NCBI RefSeq assembly: GCF_964021735.1
Contig: NZ_CAXIBN010000012.1
Span: forward strand, 1 to 33,156
Reading direction: 5' to 3'
Length of the DNA stretch: 33,156 nucleotides
DNA from: Wocania_A sp964021735
GTDB taxonomy: Bacteria; Bacteroidota; Bacteroidia; Flavobacteriales; Flavobacteriaceae
Shown here: positions 22,604 to 30,205 of the stretch, piece after piece
Numbering within the stretch: position 1 is the stretch's first letter
How the letters are laid out: each line of letters opens with the position of its first letter
Notes under the pieces: generated by a model
The model's database searches: none
The model's input: only the letters and a program-made list of their open reading frames with translations
What the model was told of the DNA's origin: nothing
Program-made: the position numbers and the translations under genes

Positions 22604-24430
22604 CTATTTTGTGTATCCCATAATTTCAGCCATTGCTGCATTATCGGTACCGTCATGTGATGCTTTTATTATAACCTTTAGGTATCTATATGTTTTTGTA
22701 GCTCCAAAATCTATGTCTTGCTCTGTGACAACATTTTGTAATGTGAAATCACCCATACTTTCCCAAGTTGTATTATCAGAGCTTATTTGTATTTCAATAT
22801 CTTTTACAGCTCTAGACAATGTTTGCCTTTGGGCAAATCGTATACCTTCAACTTCTATTTCTGCCCCCATATCTATAACAATATAATGCGGTGCTGTTGC
22901 TGTACAACCGCTCCAACAAGAATGCCAATAAGTCTCTAAATTACCGTCTAAAATATCAGCAGCTCTACCAGTATCTCCTTCACCTCCATTGTCTTCTTGA
23001 GTACTAAAATCTGAAATTGTCCATGTGCTTCTGTCTAACAATGTTACTGAAGCAGGAGGATCTGGGAGTTTAGGAACTTCTAGGGTAGTAAAATCTATGT
23101 TGGGAACAACACCTGATACCGTTCTTGTAAAAGCTGTATTAGGTTGTACATTAGCGTTAAAGAAACCACAGTTTTTTAAAAAGAATTTATTACCATTTGT
23201 ACCTCCTTCAAAGTCTAATCTTTCTCCATTCGCAGCTGTTGCATCAACAGTAAATGTACCATTTATCATTTCTGTCCATGTATTATCGGTAGTATATGCC
23301 CATTGATTTCCGTAATTTACTTTTCTAGAAAGATATCCAGTACTGGGATTAAAATTTTCTAAGAATGAGTGTAATCTTGACAAATGAGTGTCTGTTTTTG
23401 GTCTTCTGAGGCTAGCAATTAATTGCCAGTCTCCAACCTCAGGGTCATAAAAATACCCTGTATAATCTGTAGATCCAGAAACGCCAATAGAAGGTTCACC
23501 TTTTAGTAAAAACTTGTATGTTACCCCAGCTTTCCAATCTACATCAATAAAAGATTGTATGCCTGAGCCTTCATTACCAAAATCCTGAACAGTTACACCT
23601 GTTCCATTCCCTAAATTAGTAACCTTATAATCTTCTGGGATTTGATTAGGGTCATCAGTACTAAAGGCACTCCAAATGGAAAACAAAACGCGCCTTTCTG
23701 AAGCTGAATTAACTTGCATTCCGAAATAACCTTCAGCATGACCATTTGCCATAAAAAATGTACCTAATTGATCTTCTCCTTCAGGAACAGTAACTTCGTT
23801 ATAAAACCATTGTACATTTTTACCCTCTGGCTCTTCATAACTCATATGAACTGATGGTCCTCTTCTTCCAAAGTGAAAGTTATTTGTAGGGACAAATGTT
23901 ATTCCTGAAGCAACAGCAGCGCCCCCAAACAGTATCTCATTAATATCCCCTATATAAGTTCCAGACTTTTCTAATCCTTGAATTTCTATATAATTATAGC
24001 CAGCAGGAACTGTAAAGGTTCCAACTTCTTCGATTTTATATGTGCTGTTGGAAACCGTTATTTCTTTTGAAACGCTCCCGACTGTTACCTTTATTTTAGA
24101 TGTTTCTGGTGATTTAATTTTAAAGCCTAAATTTAATTTCCCTGCACCTGTTTTAACATAAGCACGAATAACGTCATCTAAAGATGTCCAATTATGTATC
24201 CCAGAATCAGATACAACACTATTGTCTTGAGTTAAATTGTTTACTACCCAACTATTTGATCCAATCGGAATTGCTTTTGTTAACTCTAATGCTTCTGTTT
24301 CTTCTTCTAGTTTTATTTCTGAAGAACTATCATGTTGAGAACAAGAACTGCAAGAAATTAAAATATTAATTAAGAATATTAATAGGAGGTTTGAACCCAA
24401 TAAATTTATTCGTGTTTTTACTATATACAT
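22604..24430 (-). CDS. Lipoprotein with DUF5077, DUF3472 and F5/8 type C domains
   Basis: A 608-residue surface lipoprotein and the last gene of the Sus-like operon. The signal peptide ends at lipobox LISC (Cys27). Residues about 50-172 match my recollection of DUF5077, a beta-sandwich-like module. Residues about 175-390 match DUF3472 (FHFGRRGPSVHMSYEEPEG near 185, then the WFYNEVTVPEG segment). Residues about 467-608 are a discoidin/F5-8 type C module (YWHSCWSGCTA, then RQTLSRAVKDIEIQISSDN). The discoidin module is paralogous to the separate lipoprotein at 27882. It starts one base after the VCBS gene stops. A carbohydrate-binding or processing role is inferred; DUF3472 has no established activity that I know. 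Confidence 0.78.
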   Translation of the reverse strand: MYIVKTRINLLGSNLLLIFLINILISCSSCSQHDSSSEIKLEEETEALELTKAIPIGSNSWVVNNLTQDNSVVSDSGIHNWTSLDDVIRAYVKTGAGKLNLGFKIKSPETSKIKVTVGSVSKEITVSNSTYKIEEVGTFTVPAGYNYIEIQGLEKSGTYIGDINEILFGGAAVASGITFVPTNNFHFGRRGPSVHMSYEEPEGKNVQWFYNEVTVPEGEDQLGTFFMANGHAEGYFGMQVNSASERRVLFSIWSAFSTDDPNQIPEDYKVTNLGNGTGVTVQDFGNEGSGIQSFIDVDWKAGVTYKFLLKGEPSIGVSGSTDYTGYFYDPEVGDWQLIASLRRPKTDTHLSRLHSFLENFNPSTGYLSRKVNYGNQWAYTTDNTWTEMINGTFTVDATAANGERLDFEGGTNGNKFFLKNCGFFNANVQPNTAFTRTVSGVVPNIDFTTLEVPKLPDPPASVTLLDRSTWTISDFSTQEDNGGEGDTGRAADILDGNLETYWHSCWSGCTATAPHYIVIDMGAEIEVEGIRFAQRQTLSRAVKDIEIQISSDNTTWESMGDFTLQNVVTEQDIDFGATKTYRYLKVIIKASHDGTDNAAMAEIMGYTK

Positions 24431-24431
24431 G

Positions 24432-27400
24432 CTATAAATTATTAAAAACTTTATATAATTGATGTTTATTATTATTGTTTGAAATCAACACAAGATTACC
24501 GTCTGCTGTTTTTAAATAGGTTAAAGCTCTAACATCAGAATCTGCGTATAAACCTATTTGCCTATTAGATATGTATTTAAAGTCTTTATTTGTTGTTCCT
24601 TTAAAAAATACCCCGACTCCAGCATCAGCACGTGTTGTTTCAACTTCTGAATGATAATTATTTCCTGCCATTAAAAGATCCTTCACATCATCTCCATCAA
24701 AATCTTTATAAATAATACTGTTAATGGGAGCTGTTTGTGCTTCTATTGGGAATGCAGAAAAACTAAATTGATTATTTCCTTCATTATAAAAAATACCTGA
24801 TTGGAATTCTGTTGCTTCATAATGTAATGACGAATTAATTTCCTCTCCTAGAATGCCTACCAAATCTGAGTTTGCAAATTCGTTATAAGTCTTAATTTTT
24901 TCTTTTAGAAATGGCATTTGCTGTGATGTACAGGATTTACCCCTTACAGGCACTTGTTTTGAATTATAGTATTTGGCTAAGACAATATCTTCAGTTCCAT
25001 TATTATCAAAATCATTTGTGTAGACATGAAATGGTTTTTCTTTTGAAGCATGAAATTTATAGTTAAGACCTAAATTACCAGCAACAATATCTTGATCTCC
25101 ATCTCCATCAATATCCTCAATTAGGATTTTATTCCACCAACCCTTCGTTAATGCTAAGTCAGAATAATTATTATCTCTTGAAAGATGTCCATTGTTATTT
25201 GCAAAAATTTCGATTCCCATCCACTCTCCAGTTATAATTAAATCTAAATCATTGTCATTATCTATATCATTCCATTGAGCATCTGTAACCATTCCTACTT
25301 TTTCAACATCCTGGGCATATTGTTTTGTCCCATCTACAAAGGTTCCTTTTTCATTAATAAGAAGATAATTAACTGGGGCATATGGATATTTTCCTGGAAT
25401 AACACGACTACCTACAAAAAGGTCTATATCACCATCATTATCATAATCTGAAGCACTTACAACTGAACCTGATGACTTTAACACTGGTAATCTTGAATTT
25501 GAGCGTTTAAAATTATAATTACCATGATTAATATAAAGTCTGTCTTGAAGTAAATCTGAATCTTCATCAAATTCATAGCTTCCGCTTACCACATATAAAT
25601 CATCGTCACCATCATTATCTGCATCAAAAAAACAAGCGGAAACATCTTCGTATTTACTGTCTTTTGTAAAATCTAATATAGATATTGCTTTAAAGGTTCC
25701 ATCTCTATTTCCAATTAATAGTTGAGCAGATTGCTGATGTGCCCCTCCTATAAAAATATCGTCTAGTCCATCTCCATTTAAATCTGTAGACGCAACTGCG
25801 GGTCCTGTTTGTGATAATTTGTGTGGTAATAATAATTGTTTATCGTAATCTTTAAACGGTATTTCTTGATGTGAAAAATCAAAATCACACTCAGTAAATA
25901 ATCTTTCCTTTTTAGCTGTATTTGTATTTTCTGCAAGCTTAATACTTTCAGAATGGCTAACTATTAAGGTTTGATTTGCTTTAACATTCTTTAAAGTTTG
26001 TGTTTTACCATCATTCCAAGTAATTTCTATTCTAGGAATTGTTGCATCTAACCCTAAACCAAAGTGTAATGTATTTGACATTGAAGATAAATAACCTCTA
26101 GAATTTACTAGTTCTCTTGTTAATATATGTCCGTTTTTTTGATGTATTTTAACAACTGTACCTACTCCAAATTTATTTTTTGTAGTTCCTTTAAACTTGA
26201 ATTTTATATAGTTATTCTTTGTTAGAGTAGTAGCATTATTACGTAGTACAGTAGCATTTTCATCTAAATTATTTGTAACAATATCTAAATCGCCATCATT
26301 ATCTAAATCTACATATACAGCTCCATTTGAAAAGCTAGGAGACTCATCAGCCCAATCGTCTGTTTTATTATCAAATTGTAAATTGCCTTTATTCTTAAAC
26401 AAATAGTTAGTAAGCTTTTGCTGTGGTAATTTTTGTGTAAAATCAAAAAAATCTTTTTCTTTTAGGCTTGCTTTGTTTTTCTCAATATATGCATTGATTT
26501 CATTATTTGCATCTCTATCTACAACATCTCTATAAACACCATTGGTTACGTACAAATCATTATAACCATCCAAATCGAAATCAGCAAATAATGTAGCCCA
26601 ACTCCAATCGGTTTTTGCCACTCCAGACATATTTGCTATTTCACTAAACGTACCATTTCCATTGTTTACCTGCATAACATTATGCATGTATTGATAATGA
26701 TAACTATTGTTAGTCATTGCATCAAACCTATCTATTGACATCATAGACATGGTAGTTTTTGAACGGACGTAATCCTCTGGACTCATATCGGCAACCATCA
26801 AATCTAACAACCCATCGTTATTGATGTCTGCAAAATCTGCTCCCATACTATAGTATGAGATATGCTTAAAAAGCTCTTCATTTTTATTGGTAAATGTTCC
26901 GTCCCCATTATTTATATATGCAAAGTCTGGCATAATAAAATCATTGCTAACATAAATATCTGGCCAACCATCATTATTAAAATCACCAACTTGGGCATGT
27001 AGTCCAAAACCTAGATCTGGAATAATACCAGCAGTTTCAGAAACATCTTCAAATTGGTCATTTCCATTATTTCTGTAAAGTTTATCAGTACTTTTTGATG
27101 CTTTTATTTCTTCTTTTTGCTTTTGAATTTGCTCTAAATCCAATAAAGCTCCCGATAAATTAAAATCTGAAGGAGCATTAGTGATATATAAATCTAAATC
27201 GCCATCTTTATCATAATCAAAAAAAGTAGATGATATCGATCTATTTGAATCAGCTAATCCATATGCAGCAGCTTTCTCTGTAAAGGTTAAATCTCCATTA
27301 TTCATATAAAGCATATTTGCCAAACGCTCATCTCCCTTATACCAGCCTGCTCTATTAATATAAATATCTAAAAACCCATCATTATTAACATCAGCAATAG

Positions 27401-27752
27401 ACACACCAGTATCAAAACCTGTTCGTTTTACAATACCTGCTTGCTCTGTAATATCTTCAAACTTAAAATTACCTTTATTTAAAAACAGCTTATTAGGATA
27501 TATATTAGAAGTAAAGAAAAGGTCTTGTAGTCCATCATTATTAAAATCAGCTGCTGCTACTCCTCCTCCTATATATATATACTGGTATTTGTAGTAATGC
27601 AATTTCTCGGATTCTAAAATTTTATTTTCAAAAGTTACTCCAGATATTTGAGCTGGTACTTTTGTAAATAACTGATCTGATTTTAGACTATCTATATTGT
27701 CACTACATGATAGCAAACAAAGTAATAATCCGTATAAAATATATTTTTTCAT
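24432..27752 (-). CDS. VCBS/FG-GAP repeat lipoprotein with central ASPIC/UnbV domain
   Basis: A 1106-residue surface lipoprotein: the signal peptide ends at lipobox LLSC (Cys16). Seven Asp-rich repeats of the DxNxDGxxD type (for example DFNNDGLQDLFF near residue 66, DVNNDGFLDIYI, DLDNDGDLDIVT) fill about 55-505. An ASPIC/UnbV domain occupies about 514-599. Seven more repeats (DLNGDGLDDIFI through DFDGDDVKDLLM) fill about 650-1020. Seven repeats on each side suit two calcium-binding beta-propellers. Proteins of this kind accompany SusC/SusD pairs and probably bind ligand at the cell surface. The gap before it (129 nt) contains a strong hairpin. Confidence 0.88.
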   Translation of the reverse strand: MKKYILYGLLLCLLSCSDNIDSLKSDQLFTKVPAQISGVTFENKILESEKLHYYKYQYIYIGGGVAAADFNNDGLQDLFFTSNIYPNKLFLNKGNFKFEDITEQAGIVKRTGFDTGVSIADVNNDGFLDIYINRAGWYKGDERLANMLYMNNGDLTFTEKAAAYGLADSNRSISSTFFDYDKDGDLDLYITNAPSDFNLSGALLDLEQIQKQKEEIKASKSTDKLYRNNGNDQFEDVSETAGIIPDLGFGLHAQVGDFNNDGWPDIYVSNDFIMPDFAYINNGDGTFTNKNEELFKHISYYSMGADFADINNDGLLDLMVADMSPEDYVRSKTTMSMMSIDRFDAMTNNSYHYQYMHNVMQVNNGNGTFSEIANMSGVAKTDWSWATLFADFDLDGYNDLYVTNGVYRDVVDRDANNEINAYIEKNKASLKEKDFFDFTQKLPQQKLTNYLFKNKGNLQFDNKTDDWADESPSFSNGAVYVDLDNDGDLDIVTNNLDENATVLRNNATTLTKNNYIKFKFKGTTKNKFGVGTVVKIHQKNGHILTRELVNSRGYLSSMSNTLHFGLGLDATIPRIEITWNDGKTQTLKNVKANQTLIVSHSESIKLAENTNTAKKERLFTECDFDFSHQEIPFKDYDKQLLLPHKLSQTGPAVASTDLNGDGLDDIFIGGAHQQSAQLLIGNRDGTFKAISILDFTKDSKYEDVSACFFDADNDGDDDLYVVSGSYEFDEDSDLLQDRLYINHGNYNFKRSNSRLPVLKSSGSVVSASDYDNDGDIDLFVGSRVIPGKYPYAPVNYLLINEKGTFVDGTKQYAQDVEKVGMVTDAQWNDIDNDNDLDLIITGEWMGIEIFANNNGHLSRDNNYSDLALTKGWWNKILIEDIDGDGDQDIVAGNLGLNYKFHASKEKPFHVYTNDFDNNGTEDIVLAKYYNSKQVPVRGKSCTSQQMPFLKEKIKTYNEFANSDLVGILGEEINSSLHYEATEFQSGIFYNEGNNQFSFSAFPIEAQTAPINSIIYKDFDGDDVKDLLMAGNNYHSEVETTRADAGVGVFFKGTTNKDFKYISNRQIGLYADSDVRALTYLKTADGNLVLISNNNNKHQLYKVFNNL

Positions 27753-27831
27753 CAGGTATTAAATTCTAATAGAATTATCACTATTATTTGAATATATTTA
27801 TGTTAGGCATAAAACGGCTTTGTTAAAATGG

Positions 27832-27864
27832 TATAAGCCCAAAAAAATACTCTTTGGGCTTATA
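27832..27864 (-). other. Strong intercistronic hairpin within the Sus-like operon
   Basis: TATAAGCCCAAA (27832-27843) and TTTGGGCTTATA (27853-27864) form a perfect 12-bp stem with a 9-nt loop. It lies 17 nt after the F5/8 gene stop and 80 nt before the VCBS gene. The T tract on the - strand is poor, so it is more likely an attenuator or mRNA-stabilising element than a full terminator. Confidence 0.65.
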
Positions 27865-27881
27865 TTTAAATATAAGGTAAT

Positions 27882-28460
27882 TTAAAAATATGGAGCTATT
27901 TCCGCCAAAGCGGCATTATTTGTTCCATCATATACTTTAACAACATTAAATCTAACATAGCGAGCAGTAACAGTTTGATCTAATGGTCTGTCTTGAGCAG
28001 CCTTTACTTTTTCTAAATTAAATTCCCCTAAAGAAGTCCAACTAGAGTTATCAGTACTAATATCTATAGAACAAATTTCAATATTTCTAGAAAGTGACTG
28101 TCTCTGCGTAAAAATAAAACCATTAATTTCTTTAGATTCTAACATGTCTATAACAAAATAATGTGGAGGTATTGCAGTACAACCGTACCAACACGTATGC
28201 CAAAACGTATCTGCATTTCTATCAAACGTATTAATAACTCTTCCGTTACCAACTCCTTCTCCATCATTGTCTTCTTGACTGGTATAATCTACTACTGTCC
28301 AACCTGTAGAATCTAATGGTACAGGTGGTAATTTAAGACTTGTATCTATAAGTACTTTATCTGGCGTACATGAATAAACTGCTGCCAAAAACGTGACTAT
28401 TGTAAAAAAAGTAGCAACTGTTAATGTTCTCTTTTTACGCATTATTATTAATTTTTTCAT
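27882..28460 (-). CDS. F5/8 type C (discoidin) domain lipoprotein
   Basis: A 192-residue protein. The signal peptide ends at a lipobox with Tyr-Ser before Cys31 (AAVYSC). Residues about 52-192 form a single F5/8 type C module (GWTVVDYTSQEDNDGEG, FWHTCWYGCTAIPPHYFVID, then RQSLSRNIEICSIDISTDN). Closely similar to the C-terminal module of the lipoprotein at 22604, including the His-x-Cys-Trp-x-Gly-Cys motif. ATG at 28460 or 28442 may be used; both give a workable signal peptide. Such modules bind sugars, so it is a likely surface glycan-binding protein in this operon (inference). Confidence 0.85.
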   Translation of the reverse strand: MKKLIIMRKKRTLTVATFFTIVTFLAAVYSCTPDKVLIDTSLKLPPVPLDSTGWTVVDYTSQEDNDGEGVGNGRVINTFDRNADTFWHTCWYGCTAIPPHYFVIDMLESKEINGFIFTQRQSLSRNIEICSIDISTDNSSWTSLGEFNLEKVKAAQDRPLDQTVTARYVRFNVVKVYDGTNNAALAEIAPYF

Positions 28461-28480
28461 AAATATTTAGTTTTATAATA

Positions 28481-28521
28481 CTTCTGAACAGTGTATTTAA
28501 AAAATACAAACTGTTCAGAAG
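28481..28521 (-). other. Strong hairpin after susD
   Basis: CTTCTGAACAGT (28481-28492) and ACTGTTCAGAAG (28510-28521) form a perfect 12-bp stem. A nested GTATTT/AAATAC pairing extends it. It begins 11 nt after the susD stop on the - strand. With few following Ts it probably attenuates or stabilises rather than ends the transcript, which would favour susC/susD over the later genes. Confidence 0.65.
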
Positions 28522-28531
28522 CTATATGTTA

Positions 28532-30190
28532 TTAATCATTTTGAATCAACGAAGGTTGTATTAAAATTTGCTGTTCAGGAATAAACTCAATAATAACATT
28601 ATTGGTAGCTTCTATTTCAAAAAACGGATTTGCATTATTTAAATGTGTTCCTGGATACCTTCTATCCATTGTCCTTCCATTTCTATAAACATCAAACTTC
28701 CTATGTCCTTCAAAAGCCAATTCTAATTGACGCTCCTCTAAAACAACATCTAATACTGTTTGTCCGGTAGGTATAGTTGCCAATGTATATGACGGTACTT
28801 GTGCTCTATTTCTTAATACATTAATATTATCAATTGCTACTTGATCAGCTCCTTGCTTAGCTAATGCTTCAGCTTTGTTTAAATACATTTCGGCTAAACG
28901 AGATACTGTTGGTGACCAAAGATGTAAATCATTCTCTTGTTGAGATGCTTTAAGAATGAAGAACTTTGGATATCCGTTACGCTTATCTATATCAAAATCA
29001 AAAGTTACATCTTGTCTTCCATTTGGCCCATTAAAGTAATACACTGTTTCCCCACTAACAAGCTCAGATTGAAGAGTATAGTTGCTTCCAGAAAAATTAA
29101 AAGTAACCGTACCTCCACTATCTGTGGTTCTTGCGAATTCATAAGTATATGAACTTTCATCTACCCAATACACAGCAGGGATTTTTTGTCCATTACCATC
29201 TAGTAAATATTGAGGATCGATAAAGTTTTTTCTTAAATCTCCTTCATTTTTATCTAATAGCTCTAAATATGTTTGAGACGCATACATCTCTCCCCAGCCT
29301 ACACCATCAATTTTGGCATAAAAAGACCCTATTGTAAACCAATCTTCATTACCAGGAATATCAATACCTTTTGTTAAAGTAATAGAAAAGATGGCTTCTT
29401 CATTTTCTGCAGGAGTAAGTGTGTTCATTATCGCAAAACGATTAGAAGGTAAAAGCGAGTAAACTCCAGAATTAATAACTTTATCTGCATATTCAATGGC
29501 TTTTGCATTATCTCCCATATATAAATAAACTCTAGATAATAATGCTTGTGCCGCTTCTTTAGAAGCAAAGGACGCTCCTTTGTTAATACTCATTAAAGCT
29601 TCTGCTTTTAACAAATCTGAAAGAACTTGACTATAAACCTCGCCAACTGTATTTCTATCAGGTAAATCAGTTATTTCAGATGTTAATTTTAGAGGAATTG
29701 ATAAATTATCAGTACCTTGATTATAAGGTTTTCCAAAAACATTCCCCATTTGAAAGAAAACCAAACCTCTTATATAGTAATTTTCTCCAATAACCTGGTC
29801 TTCTTCGTCAGAACTGCCTTCTGTTAAACTTTCAATAACTCTATTTGTTCCAACTATGGCTTTAAAAGAATTACTCCAAAACCTATTATTTCTAGAATTG
29901 TTTGGGTTTCTCTGATAGTTATAAAAAAAGAATAATGGATCTGTAGTTCCACCACTTATCATAACATTATCTCCAGAATATTCAGACATTCTATGCAAAT
30001 CATCAGACCATCCATCATAACCTTTATCTCCTTTTAAAAATAAATAATTACCAAGGGTGGCTGTTTGGGCAGCGCCAGGGTCTTCAAATAAGTCATCTGC
30101 TGATATTTCAGTAAAGGGACTTCTATCTAAATCACATGAAGTAAATACAACTGTGATTGCTAGTAATGATATATAAATTATTTTTTTCAT
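28532..30190 (-). CDS. susD: SusD/RagB family nutrient-binding outer-membrane lipoprotein
   Basis: The lid and ligand-binding partner of the adjacent SusC channel. The 552-residue protein has a lipoprotein signal (VVFTSC, Cys19). The SusD N-terminal region follows (SPFTEISADDLFEDPGAAQ), then helical TPR-like segments (KEAAQALLSRVYLYMGDNAKAIEYA near 210). The conserved C-terminal SusD block is present (MYLNKAEALAKQGADQVAIDNINVLRNRA, then VVLEERQLELAFEGHRKFDVYRNG). It starts 15 nt after susC. The bound substrate cannot be read from the sequence. Confidence 0.95.
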   Translation of the reverse strand: MKKIIYISLLAITVVFTSCDLDRSPFTEISADDLFEDPGAAQTATLGNYLFLKGDKGYDGWSDDLHRMSEYSGDNVMISGGTTDPLFFFYNYQRNPNNSRNNRFWSNSFKAIVGTNRVIESLTEGSSDEEDQVIGENYYIRGLVFFQMGNVFGKPYNQGTDNLSIPLKLTSEITDLPDRNTVGEVYSQVLSDLLKAEALMSINKGASFASKEAAQALLSRVYLYMGDNAKAIEYADKVINSGVYSLLPSNRFAIMNTLTPAENEEAIFSITLTKGIDIPGNEDWFTIGSFYAKIDGVGWGEMYASQTYLELLDKNEGDLRKNFIDPQYLLDGNGQKIPAVYWVDESSYTYEFARTTDSGGTVTFNFSGSNYTLQSELVSGETVYYFNGPNGRQDVTFDFDIDKRNGYPKFFILKASQQENDLHLWSPTVSRLAEMYLNKAEALAKQGADQVAIDNINVLRNRAQVPSYTLATIPTGQTVLDVVLEERQLELAFEGHRKFDVYRNGRTMDRRYPGTHLNNANPFFEIEATNNVIIEFIPEQQILIQPSLIQND

Positions 30191-30205
30191 GCTTAATTTT
30201 TTTAA

